A stretch of 64,000 bases of DNA from Phycisphaerales bacterium (lineage in GTDB: Bacteria > Planctomycetota > Phycisphaerae > Phycisphaerales > UBA1924): NCBI GenBank assembly GCA_029260315.1, contig JAJDDM010000126.1:1-64000 (forward strand), in the 5' to 3' direction. How positions within the stretch are numbered: the stretch's first letter is position 1; each line of letters starts with the position of its first letter. The notes beneath the pieces were generated by a model. It saw only the letters and a list, made by a program, of their open reading frames with translations, was not told where the DNA came from and searched no databases. Shown here one piece after another: positions 9,801 through 17,058 of this stretch. A program made the position numbers and the translations under genes.

Positions 9801-10450
9801 TTCATCGCCAGATTCCGCAGCGTCGTCGGCGACTGCACGAGCGTCGTCATGATCGTCGTGCGCAGCGCCTTGACCGTGCGCGCGATCGTGTCGGCGAACG
9901 CCGGGGCGTGCGGGCCCAGTCGCGCGTTGCTCGGCGGGTGGTCGATGATCTGGAGCCCCATCGCGACCAGCCCCTCGAAGCCGCGCAGCGCCGCCGAGAG
10001 CGCCGCGGGCTGATCCGCGGTCTCGACGATCAAGAGATTTGTCCCGTTGATCCACTGGCTCATGTCCACGCTCTCGAAGACAGCGCGAAGCAGCCCGAGA
10101 TCCGGCTCGAACACGAGGATGACGCCCTGCCCGCCCAGACGCTTGGCGAGGGCCGCAACATGGGCCCCGGCACCGAAGCCCGCGATCGCGAACGCGCCGT
10201 GGGTCTCCAACTCGCCGCGGCTGGCGAACCGCTTGGCCTCCTCAAGCGGGCGACGCTTGCTCGCAAGCGCCCGCGACGAGGATCCGCCGACGATCTCGCC
10301 GGTGACACCCCCGTCGTCGGCGAGGAAGATCGACGCGTCCTGACGCGCGGGGATCGAGAGGAGGCGCTGCGCGAGTGCCGGGCAGGTCCGCCCGAGAGCC
10401 TGGAGATTCGACCGCAGGGTCTCCGGCGATGGTGAGCAGCAGATGATCAT
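6890..10450 (-). CDS. Maf-like glycosyltransferase fused to nucleotidyltransferase-like and degenerate radical-SAM-like domains
   Basis: A 1186-aa protein in three parts. Residues about 80-560 resemble Maf / DUF115 (MptE-like) motility-associated glycosyltransferases, with GFGAGAHVAALAKRL, AIVIAAGPSLAQAM and VLLVGQDLGFTDGQYYAGG. A helical, likely coiled-coil stretch follows (about 500-620). Residues about 650-870 look like a cytidylyltransferase (VCAVVPVDLERGGLGN...SILQLTIERLA). Residues about 910-1186 follow a radical SAM/SPASM layout (LTIELC..., GAGDPLQHPEF, final LRSDGTVVLGG) but lack the CxxxCxxC cluster and SPASM cysteines. The ATG at 10450 has GGAGGG 4 nt upstream; the track start at 10606 would overlap the divergent gene. 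In an operon with neuA-like and neuB genes, the likely job is attaching nonulosonic acid to flagellin. Third-domain assignment is inference. Confidence 0.75.
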   Translation of the reverse strand: MIICCSPSPETLRSNLQALGRTCPALAQRLLSIPARQDASIFLADDGGVTGEIVGGSSSRALASKRRPLEEAKRFASRGELETHGAFAIAGFGAGAHVAALAKRLGGQGVILVFEPDLGLLRAVFESVDMSQWINGTNLLIVETADQPAALSAALRGFEGLVAMGLQIIDHPPSNARLGPHAPAFADTIARTVKALRTTIMTTLVQSPTTLRNLAMNAEHYATCPGIAELEGACRGRPAIVIAAGPSLAQAMEALARPEIREKFVLIAVQTVLKPLLERGIRPHFVTALDHHEISNRFYEGLSEEDLRGVTLIAEPMVNPGVLDAFCGAIRLVGDEHLDALLGEELAGVKGELRPGATVAHLSYEFARYLGCDPVLLVGQDLGFTDGQYYAGGAAIHDTWACELNEFRTLEMFEHERVVRQRHLLMRVPDQLGRTIYADEQMHSYQVQFEEMFARDHERGLRTIDCSEGGTLKRCAPPMAVDEALARFDTGVFAIPTDWTDERRGTSRREETIAALRSRIERIARDARSVAAASRRAGEWLRQMKKVQNNQKRVAQLIDKINVCRDEVTSLESAWELTQFLSQSEALERAKRDRIIALDRDSSALQQQLAQIERDLRNVTGLAESADRLAELMDRTLSALDGGPKLTRPPAADAVRVGCRRARVCAVVPVDLERGGLGNLRSIEEPLALGRSILQLTIERLAMCERLDRVILLSDEPERVRAIVRDCPGEIEIVHAQCERARRKSVSLGRVFAHASWRGGLAGLTVFDEILDPKLLHEVMQDLAIDAACLIGPDWCLVDPTLIDRLIERHREDPESHTFVFSQAAPGLGACVIARQLVGEIAAQIERAGPLASLGGVTGYIPDAGRADPIARDTCVRIHPSLRDLGARIIADSPSRASGIARVIEDHAGDLESLVGSQLGAALAEFAYREQRTPRQLTIELCTGRLTSGQRGSWQRSNREPDERPPTDLDLTARALTALSDAYPDAAVTFAGAGDPLQHPEFDQFIHLAEDAGVAGIHMRTDLLDERAVDRLLDTSVGIVSVDLLANDARTYAELTALDAFERVSANLNRLIEGRRARDGGPMAMPWIVPRLTRCDAVYEQLEGFYDHWISTLGACVIDPLPGRVAGERIGPLTVPRIARDRRTMEGLVLRSDGTVVLGGRKLGSIVEKSLLDIVRVPRSRARLVA

Positions 10451-10587
10451 GGGCCCTCCGGACCGCGAACAAGGCCGCCCGTATCGCCCGGCGGCCCACG
10501 AAACGATCGAACCGATCGCGCGCCGATCGCGCACAACCAAGGAATCATCGGCCCTGGTACCCTCTCTCTGCCAACATTTGGAGCCCC

Positions 10588-11241
10588 ATGCCGCAGAATA
10601 CCCCACAGCTCCGAGAGATCGCCTCGCCCGACCTCGTCTCCCTGCTGCTGCTGGAGAACCCGTGGATCCTGGCGGGCCTGCTCGCCGTGAGCGCCGCGGC
10701 GGCGTTCATCATGCTGAACAATCGACGCCGAGCTCGCGCCGGAGCGATGGTGGGCGCGATCCTCACGCTGCTCGCTGTTGGCGTTCTCGCGACCGCGACG
10801 CTGGTCACGACCGATCGCGAGCGAGTGCGCGCGTTGTCGCGCGAGCTGATCGACGCCGTGGCCCGGGCCGATCCGGCGCCGGTCGACGCGATCCTCTCGC
10901 AGATCGCGACGCTCGCCGCCGAGGGCGCGCTGCGCGACGATCTGGACCGCGAACAGATCCTCGACATCGTCGCCGACGCGTCGCGCAATGGCGGGGAGTA
11001 CGACGCCGGGGGCACGCGCGTCGGGGCGGTCGAGCATCGGATCCGCGAGATCCGCGTGGGGATACAGACCGACGTGATCGCCCGCTCGCAGGTGAACGTC
11101 GTGGTGACGCCAAGTCTGACCAATGTTCCTACGGGAACGTGGTGGGAGATCGATTGGGACAGGCATCCGGACGGGGCCTGGAAGGCCCGGCGGATCGAGC
11201 TGGTCTGGGTCGCGGGGGCACCGGGGGCGGGGCCGCGCTGA
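10588..11241 (+). CDS. Hypothetical two-TM protein with extracytoplasmic domain
   Basis: A 217-aa protein with no family I can name. Two hydrophobic segments (about residues 25-43 and 52-73) are separated by the basic turn NNRRRARAG. The rest (74-217) is a soluble domain ending in a strand-rich section with WWEIDWDRHPDGAWKARRIEL; this has the feel of an NTF2-like or small alpha/beta fold, but that is only an impression. It is transcribed divergently from the Maf-like operon across a 137-bp gap. No Shine-Dalgarno site is obvious. Codon use and GC match the surroundings. Confidence 0.55.
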   Translation: MPQNTPQLREIASPDLVSLLLLENPWILAGLLAVSAAAAFIMLNNRRRARAGAMVGAILTLLAVGVLATATLVTTDRERVRALSRELIDAVARADPAPVDAILSQIATLAAEGALRDDLDREQILDIVADASRNGGEYDAGGTRVGAVEHRIREIRVGIQTDVIARSQVNVVVTPSLTNVPTGTWWEIDWDRHPDGAWKARRIELVWVAGAPGAGPR

Positions 11242-11377
11242 GCTACTCGTGCGGAGTTAGACCAATCTGAGCGACCTCGCGACTGAGAAAGCGCCGAGCC
11301 AGGCCTTCGCCGAGCCTCAGGCCCGGCGTCCATTCACAATCTCGGCTTCGGAACAGAACGAGACCCGGGGGCAAACG

Positions 11378-11409
11378 AAAAAGCGAGCCTCCCGAGAGAG
11401 GAGGCTCGC
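11378..11409 (-). terminator. Rho-independent terminator of the sugar dehydrogenase gene
   Basis: A 10-bp stem (GCGAGCCTCC / GGAGGCTCGC) with a 7-nt loop is followed, on the minus strand, by five T residues. It lies 24 bases downstream of the minus-strand gene ending at 11434. The convergent plus-strand gene ends at 11241. Confidence 0.85.
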
Positions 11410-11433
11410 GTCGTTCTCGTTCTCGTTGTTGAG

Positions 11434-12798
11434 CTAGCAGCCCTGGGCGAACAGATCCAAGTACCCGAAGAAGTCGTCGGCGTCGCAGTCCTCGTCCCCA
11501 TCAATGTCGCACACGCCGAAGTCGCCGCTGGCGAACGCGTCGAGGTACGCGAAGAAGTCGTCGGCGTCGGCGTCCTCATCTCCGTCGAGATCAGCGGCGC
11601 AGCCCTCGCACGAATCGGGGATCCCGTCGCCATCGCTATCCGGCGGCGGATCGGCGGGGATGATCTTGCGAATGATGCCGCCAAAGATGCAGAGATAGAG
11701 CTCCCCGTGGTAGTCCACACCAAAGCTCGTCACGCGCCCGTTGCCCATGAGCTCGACCGAACGGTCCATGAAGTCGGTGATCTGCGCGCCGTCGTATCGG
11801 AATGTCCAGTACGTCGACGTGCAGAAGTCGAGGAAGAAGTACGTTCCGTCGAGTTCTGGGATCGCGCAGCCGCGGTAGACGCGTCCGCCGGTGACCGCAC
11901 ACCTGTTGTCTTCCTGGGTGAACTCATGGATCGGCGCGACGTGATTGACCGGCAGATCCAGGCACCGCCCGGTCTCCTGCGAGCCCTCGAAACAGTCCCA
12001 GCCGAAGTTCTCCCCCCCGGGGCTCGTGCCCGAGACGAAGTCGATCTCCTCGATGCTCTGCTCTCCGACGTCGCCGATGTAGATATCGCCCGTCGCGGCG
12101 TCGAACGACGCCCGCCAGGGGTGGCGCAGGCCGTACACCCAGATCTCCGGCGCGGCACCCTGCACGCCGACGAACGGGTTGTCGGGCGGGACCGCGTAGT
12201 TCTTCAGATCGTCGTTGGGAAAGTCGTCACCGCGCGGATCGATCCGCACGAGCGTGCCGAGCAGGTTGGAGGTATCCTGGCCATTGGAAAAATCGCCGTT
12301 GGTGCCGAGCGAGAAGTAGAGCATCCCGTCGTTGGGCCCGAACTCGATCCACCCGCCGTGGTGATTCACGCCGAGCTGCTCGATCTCCATGACCGTGACC
12401 GCGGAGTTCGGATCGGCGCGATCCGGATCTCCCGAGACCGTGTAGCTCGCGATGATGACCGGGTCCTGGCCGAGCTGCTCGCGGGTGTAATGGACATAGA
12501 ACTTGCCGTTGGTCTGATAATCCGGGTCGAACGCCATGCCCAGCAGGCCGCGATCGAACCCGTCAATGGTCACGATGTCGGTGATATCCAGGAACGTCTC
12601 CATGGGCTCGCCCGTCCGCTTCACACGGATGCGCCCGGGCTGCTCCACGATGAAGATCCGATCGGGATCGCCCGGCGCGAAGGTGACCTCGAGTGGTTGC
12701 ACCAGCCCAACCGCGATGTCCACCACGTCGAGTGTCTGAGCCAATGCCGCCTGACCAAGGGCCCACAGCCCGCAGGCAACGATCATCCGCGTCTTCAT
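11434..12798 (-). CDS. Secreted PQQ-dependent sugar dehydrogenase-like protein with GC-type dockerin
   Basis: A 454-aa exported protein. A signal peptide (MKTRMIVACGLWALGQAALAQ) leads into a glucose/sorbosone dehydrogenase beta-propeller: FIVEQPGRIRV, GLLGMAFDPDY, VNHHGGWIEFGPND, WVYGLRHPWRASFD and GENFGWDCFEG. These match the soluble aldose/sorbosone dehydrogenase family that uses PQQ, although cofactor use here is unproven. The last ~55 residues form two EF-hand-like dockerin repeats, DLDGDEDADADDFFAYLDAF and DIDGDEDCDADDFFGYLDLF, ending in ...GC. This tail is typical of Phycisphaerales exported proteins and probably acts in surface retention or sorting. The start at 12798 has GGAGGA 5 nt upstream; the longer track start adds non-coding-like residues. 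A terminator follows. Confidence 0.85.
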   Translation of the reverse strand: MKTRMIVACGLWALGQAALAQTLDVVDIAVGLVQPLEVTFAPGDPDRIFIVEQPGRIRVKRTGEPMETFLDITDIVTIDGFDRGLLGMAFDPDYQTNGKFYVHYTREQLGQDPVIIASYTVSGDPDRADPNSAVTVMEIEQLGVNHHGGWIEFGPNDGMLYFSLGTNGDFSNGQDTSNLLGTLVRIDPRGDDFPNDDLKNYAVPPDNPFVGVQGAAPEIWVYGLRHPWRASFDAATGDIYIGDVGEQSIEEIDFVSGTSPGGENFGWDCFEGSQETGRCLDLPVNHVAPIHEFTQEDNRCAVTGGRVYRGCAIPELDGTYFFLDFCTSTYWTFRYDGAQITDFMDRSVELMGNGRVTSFGVDYHGELYLCIFGGIIRKIIPADPPPDSDGDGIPDSCEGCAADLDGDEDADADDFFAYLDAFASGDFGVCDIDGDEDCDADDFFGYLDLFAQGC

Positions 12799-13139
12799 GG
12801 GATCCTCCTCGCCGCGACGCCCACCGTCCCGGCCGCCCCCCCTGCACGGAAAGTACCGGAATGTCCGCGGTCGATCCACACAACTGGCAGATTTCTTCCG
12901 ACGCGCTCGGGCCCAGCGACTTTGCACGCGACCGAAGACCTGACAGTTCGGGGCATAACCCCTATTCGGTGGCCTCGGGGTCCAGCATCAAGGGTCTCGG
13001 TGCTCCAGAATGACGAGCGTCAGAGGCCTCTAGGTCGCTCGGAACGTCCCTCGGTCTGCGAATGTACATCACTCGCTGAATGTGCCTCGAATAGTCACCA
13101 AACGCACTCAAATGGGGCTCGATCCGCCAGATACTTGTC
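12799..13139. other. Intergenic gap of 341 bp, no gene seen
   Basis: Lies between the sugar dehydrogenase start and the end of the GH57 gene. It should hold the promoter of the dehydrogenase gene; the GGAGGA ribosome site at its left edge is clear. The distal part (about 12880-13130) is less GC-rich than the genes around it. I found no convincing ORF, RNA gene or long inverted repeat in it. Confidence 0.5.
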
Positions 13140-14402
13140 CTACGCCCCCACCCGCCGCCGCAGATCATCCAGCACATTCATGAAGTTGATATACCCGTCG
13201 TACGGCGAGTCGTACGGGCTGAAATACTTGTGCACGTCCCCGTCCGCCCAGTACTTCGTGCACATGTAGTAAAAGTGATCGCTCGTGCTCAGCTTGCGCC
13301 AGTCGTTGAGCAGGTGGCTCGCGTTCTCCAGGCGATTGGGGTCGCCCGTGTCCTTGGCCTCGACGATCCGCTCGTGGATCGGCCTCTCCAGCTTGTAGAA
13401 CGCGTCGATCGCGTTGTGCTGCATCGCGTTGCCCAGCCACGCGCTCAGGTCGCGCTCGGTGTCCGCCCACGAGATCGGGTTCGGCGCGTCGTACTCGCCC
13501 ACCGGCGTGAACATCTGCATCGCCTCGCTCGGCGTGTTGAAGTGGTTCTCGCCGGGGTTCACATCGAAGACCTTCTCCGGCATGGCCTCCAGAAAACTGA
13601 AGATCCCGGTATCGGCCCACTGGTGCTCGCCGAACGTCTCGTAGTCCATGAACAGGTTGCACAGATGCCCGTCGCCGTTGATCTGATCGACCCACTTCGC
13701 GAACTTCTCGGCGCTCAGCGGCCACTCCGCCCAGTTGCGATTGCTGAAGCGGAACGCGATGTCGTCGCTCAGCCGGTAGTTCTTCAGCAGCAGCGTGAAC
13801 GCCCGCCCGTCGCGCCCGATGAGCCCGCCCGGCGGCGCATACGGATAGTTCGGCGAGCGGTATCCGAGGATCCGATCCACGCCCTCGCACAGCGTGCCGT
13901 AGAACCGCGGGTTGCCCGACGCGTCCTTGATCGACGCCAGCTCGCTGGCGATGTCGTTGTTATAGATCAGCTCGGTGTCGCGAAAGACCGTCGGCGTCTG
14001 GTCGAACAGGCTCTCGATCCGCGCCGTGTGCAGATCGATCTGACGCCGGAACTCCTCGCGCGAGTACAGAAAACTCAGCGAGTGGTAGTAGGTCTCCGCC
14101 AGGAACTCGCAGCACCCGGTCTTCGCCAGCTCCTGGAACGTCTGAAGCACGTCCGGACAGAACCGCTCCCACTGGTCCAGCACCGTCCCGGTAATCGAGT
14201 AGCTGACCTTGAAGTTGCCCTTGTGCCGCCGGACGAGATCGAGGATGAGCCTGGTCGCCGGGCGGTAGCACTTGTCGGCGACCTTCTCGCAGATCGCCCG
14301 GTTCTTCTCGTCGTCAAAGTAGAACGGGTGGTCGTCGAAGACGGTGTACCGCTTTAGGCGGTGCGGCTGGTGGACCTCGAAATAGAACACGATCGACGCC
14401 AT
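13140..14402 (-). CDS. Glycoside hydrolase family 57 (alpha-amylase type)
   Basis: Cytoplasmic glucan-processing enzyme, 420 aa. The N-terminus carries FYFEVHQPHRLKRY, the first GH57 signature. Further conserved segments are ETYYHSLSFLYS, FRDTELIYNND and LFMDYETFGEHQW; the last contains the Asp that acts as acid/base in the family. No signal peptide is present, so it probably acts on stored glycogen or maltodextrin. The ATG at 14402 is preceded by GAGGAG about 4 nt away; the track start at 14468 adds an unlikely basic extension. It appears monocistronic, after the nucleotidyltransferase remnant. Whether it cuts alpha-1,4 bonds or transfers glucan chains cannot be decided from motifs alone. 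Confidence 0.88.
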   Translation of the reverse strand: MASIVFYFEVHQPHRLKRYTVFDDHPFYFDDEKNRAICEKVADKCYRPATRLILDLVRRHKGNFKVSYSITGTVLDQWERFCPDVLQTFQELAKTGCCEFLAETYYHSLSFLYSREEFRRQIDLHTARIESLFDQTPTVFRDTELIYNNDIASELASIKDASGNPRFYGTLCEGVDRILGYRSPNYPYAPPGGLIGRDGRAFTLLLKNYRLSDDIAFRFSNRNWAEWPLSAEKFAKWVDQINGDGHLCNLFMDYETFGEHQWADTGIFSFLEAMPEKVFDVNPGENHFNTPSEAMQMFTPVGEYDAPNPISWADTERDLSAWLGNAMQHNAIDAFYKLERPIHERIVEAKDTGDPNRLENASHLLNDWRKLSTSDHFYYMCTKYWADGDVHKYFSPYDSPYDGYINFMNVLDDLRRRVGA

Positions 14403-14497
14403 GACGCTCCTCTTCCAGTCGCGACCCTGAGCACCATTGTTCCGCTCGCCAACAGATCGGCAAGGCACGCCCCGAGATTGAGCGCAGGCCGCTCAGA

Positions 14498-15017
14498 TCA
14501 TGGCGGATTCTCGCCCTCCATCCGCTCGCGCTCGGCCTTGATCGCCCGCAGTTCCGCCAGCGAGGCCTGATCCTTCGGGCGATTGATGTGGTTCTTGATG
14601 CGGATGAGATCGTCGACCGACATGACCAGCAGCGGCTCGCCTTCGAATGTGTACGCCTCGGCCCGCCCCTCGAAGGCCTCATAGGATCCCAGCGGCTCGA
14701 CCCAGCCCAGCAGATCCAGGCCCCCATTGGTCAGTCTCGAACGTAAAGTTCGGTCCGAGGGCGAGCGATCTCGCGTCCAGGAGAAAAGGCAGATCGGGCG
14801 GAGCGCCCCGCAGACGCGGATGCATCTCTCTCAGCGCCTCGGCGAGCCGCTCAAGATTCGCCTCGCTCCGCCGATATGCCAAGTCGATGTCATAGGTGAC
14901 CCGCGCTCCCCCGTGGAGCGTCTCGGCCTGCCCACCGATCACAATGAACTCCACGCCGTGCCGCCGGAGCGTTTCAACGACCCTGTGAAACGGAGTTTGC
15001 CCGGTGTCGTCTGCCAA
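14498..15017 (-). pseudogene. Nucleotidyltransferase (AbiEii/MNT-like) broken by a single-base frameshift
   Basis: The first frame reads FIVIGGQAETLHGGARVTYDIDLAYRR, the nucleotidyltransferase-fold motif (GG plus D-x-D), and continues to LGPNFTFETD near 14730, after which that frame stops. The other frame resumes the same protein: GGLDLLGWVEPLGSYEAFEG, then VMSVDDLIRIKNHINRPKD, ending ERMEGENPP at 14498. Removing one base near 14729-14735 joins the two into a normal ~172-aa protein. This is either a real recent mutation, an assembly error, or unlikely frameshifting. It overlaps its small partner gene by 44 bp. Such pairs are common in planctomycetes and resemble MNT-type toxin-antitoxin modules, but no function is shown here. 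Confidence 0.75.
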
Positions 15018-15183
15018 TCTCTCGCAATGCTAGTGCCTGGCGCCGCGCCGTGTCGGCCCGCGAGATCCGCTCCTCGGGGGTTCGACGCAGGTTCTCCCGG
15101 ATGAGCGTCAGATCCACCCCGTCGGCGTTCTGCTCCGGAAACTCCGGCTTCGGACATGGAGGAAGCTCGCCCATCAACGCCAT
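14974..15183 (-). CDS. Small partner protein of nucleotidyltransferase
   Basis: A 69-aa ORF from ATG 15183, hidden inside a longer track line. It reads GVDLTLIRENLRRTPEERI followed by a basic helix with ALALREIGRR. Short proteins with a GVDLTLIR...TPxER pattern typically sit just upstream of nucleotidyltransferase genes in planctomycetes, as here. The two frames overlap by 44 bp, suggesting coupled translation. By position it could be the antitoxin-like or regulatory half of the pair, but this is inference. It follows the LptG-like gene by only 8 bp on the same strand, so it may be co-transcribed with that operon. Confidence 0.6.
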   Translation of the reverse strand: MALMGELPPCPKPEFPEQNADGVDLTLIRENLRRTPEERISRADTARRQALALREIGRRHRANSVSQGR

Positions 15184-15191
15184 TGTATCGC

Positions 15192-16334
15192 CTAGCTCCG
15201 CACCCGCATCATCAGCCCCGCGGCCATCGGAAACAGGATCACCACGGGCAGAAACACCCCGATCACCGGCGCAAGCCCCGGGAACGCCACGCTCGAACCG
15301 ATGATCGCACCCATGATCGCACCCAGGCTCACCGGGGCGCAGCGGACCGACACCAGCAGCATGTTCCTCGGCACCCGCGTCAGGAAATACGGCAACCCGA
15401 TCAGCAGCCCCACCAGGTTCGCCAGCGCGATGCTGAACCGCCCCCAACGCAGCCGCTCAAGACGCTCCTTCCGCCGCTCGATCTGCTCGGCGTCGCCCCG
15501 GGCGTCCTCCAGCCCCTCGAGCATCCGTCCGAGCTGCGAGAAGCTCAGGCTCTGGCTGTACGCCGCGTATTGGATGGTCGTGACCGTCCGCGGGTCGAGA
15601 TCGGTCTCGATCCGCGCCACCAGCGTCGGCTCAGGCTGGCGGACCTCATCGCTGACCACCTCTGCGAAGCCGCGCTCCAGATCCCACCCGCCGTCGCGCC
15701 ATTCTGCCCGCTCGGCGTGGATCCGGCGCGAGACGAGCCCGCGCTCGTCGCGTTCCCAGACATAGAGATCGCCGATCGACTCCTCGCGGGCGTTGAAGCT
15801 TCCCGCGATGAACACCCTGCCGAAGCCGTCGCCGGCCAGCGGGATCGCGTCGGCCCCGGCGACCTGACGCCCAGCGTCGCCGTGATCGCGCGTCAGCCGC
15901 GGCCCGATCCTCGGGATCACCAGCTCCTGGCTCAGAAGCTGCACGACCACCAGCAGCACGCCCACGATCAGGATCGGGCGGGCCACCCGGCGGAGGCTCT
16001 GCCCGCTGGCGAGGATCGCCACGAACTCGCGATACCGCACCATCTGCGCACAAGTAAAACCCATCCCCCCCACCATCACGAACCCGAGCAGATACGGCAC
16101 GAGCTGCAGCAACCGCGGCCACCACAGATCGAAAACCAGATACCCCGTCTTGAGAATCCGTCCGAACGCCCCGAGATCCTGCCCCTGATCGCTCGCCAGA
16201 TCGTCCGCCGCGTTCACGAACCGATCGATATTCAGCGTCGCGTCCACCGCCACGATGAACGTACACAGGATCACCAGCAGCGCCAGGGTGTTCAGCACGA
16301 AGTGGCGCGCGATGTAGCGATCCAGCAGGCTCAT
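15192..16334 (-). CDS. LptF/LptG family permease (YjgP/YjgQ)
   Basis: Inner-membrane component of the LptBFG transporter that extracts LPS for delivery to the outer membrane; 380 aa, the usual size. N-terminal MSLLDRYIARHFVLNTLALL is the classic opening. Three TM segments lie within residues 10-125, then a periplasmic beta-rich domain (about 130-280), then three C-terminal TM segments (GRFSIALANLVGLLIGLPYF...). The start ATG overlaps the stop of the PAP2 gene by 4 bp. It is the last of four tightly packed genes (LptF-like, GT39, PAP2, this one). Assignment to LptG rather than LptF rests on size and operon order only. Confidence 0.88.
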   Translation of the reverse strand: MSLLDRYIARHFVLNTLALLVILCTFIVAVDATLNIDRFVNAADDLASDQGQDLGAFGRILKTGYLVFDLWWPRLLQLVPYLLGFVMVGGMGFTCAQMVRYREFVAILASGQSLRRVARPILIVGVLLVVVQLLSQELVIPRIGPRLTRDHGDAGRQVAGADAIPLAGDGFGRVFIAGSFNAREESIGDLYVWERDERGLVSRRIHAERAEWRDGGWDLERGFAEVVSDEVRQPEPTLVARIETDLDPRTVTTIQYAAYSQSLSFSQLGRMLEGLEDARGDAEQIERRKERLERLRWGRFSIALANLVGLLIGLPYFLTRVPRNMLLVSVRCAPVSLGAIMGAIIGSSVAFPGLAPVIGVFLPVVILFPMAAGLMMRVRS

Positions 16335-17032
16335 CCGCGCCCTCCACCCCGCGTCGGATAGGCCGGGTATCGATCCCGCGGCAAGAACATCTCCACGACC
16401 ATCCACGCGACGATCGCTCCCAGAACGACATCGCTCAGGAAGTGCGCCCCCATCCGCACGCGCGTGTACGCACACCCCGCCGCCAGCGGCAGCGCGATCA
16501 GCCCCGTCCCCGGACGCAAACGCGAGATGACCAGGGCCCCCGCAAACGCGATCGCCGCGTGGCTCGAAGGCGTCGCCAGATTCGACCCATCGACGAATCC
16601 CTCGAAAAGAGACTTGAAGTACAACTCGCCGTCGTGCTCCGAAGGGCGTTCCCGCCCGATCAACGCCTTCAGCAGCGCGACAACAGCTCCCGTGACGACG
16701 GTGCAGACCAGCATCCCCGGCGTCACCCACGCCGCCCGCGCTCCCCCTCGATCCAGCCCCGAGTTCGCGCGACGCCGCGACGCCAGATCAACCCCGATCG
16801 CCACCGCCAGCCACACCGGCACGAACCCGACGAGGCGCAGGAACTGATAGAACTGGCTCTGCTCGAGCTTCCACTTGGGCCCGCCCTCGCCCTCGTCCTG
16901 CCATTTGAAGCTGATGAGCTCATACGCGAGCCCATCGAGGAGCAGCGCAAGCACCAGCGCTGCGATCGCGATCATCGCGAACAACCGCCAGCGGTCCCGC
17001 CGAAGCTCGCGATGGAAGACGCTGACGCTCAT
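16331..17032 (-). CDS. PAP2-family membrane phosphatase
   Basis: A 233-aa membrane phosphatase of the PAP2 (type 2 phosphatidic acid phosphatase) superfamily. The three catalytic motifs are present: KALIGRERP, PSSHA and RVRMGAHFLSDV, in that order between about residues 120 and 200. Five to six hydrophobic segments surround them, placing the active site on the periplasmic face. Family members dephosphorylate undecaprenyl pyrophosphate, phosphatidylglycerol phosphate or lipid A. Packing between a GT39 transferase and LptG points to lipid A or carrier-lipid phosphate removal, but this is inferred from context. It begins 26 bp after the GT39 gene and overlaps the LptG-like gene by 4 bp. Confidence 0.87.
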   Translation of the reverse strand: MSVSVFHRELRRDRWRLFAMIAIAALVLALLLDGLAYELISFKWQDEGEGGPKWKLEQSQFYQFLRLVGFVPVWLAVAIGVDLASRRRANSGLDRGGARAAWVTPGMLVCTVVTGAVVALLKALIGRERPSEHDGELYFKSLFEGFVDGSNLATPSSHAAIAFAGALVISRLRPGTGLIALPLAAGCAYTRVRMGAHFLSDVVLGAIVAWMVVEMFLPRDRYPAYPTRGGGRG

Positions 17033-17058
17033 GGAACACCCGCCGCTAGGCTAGCGGC

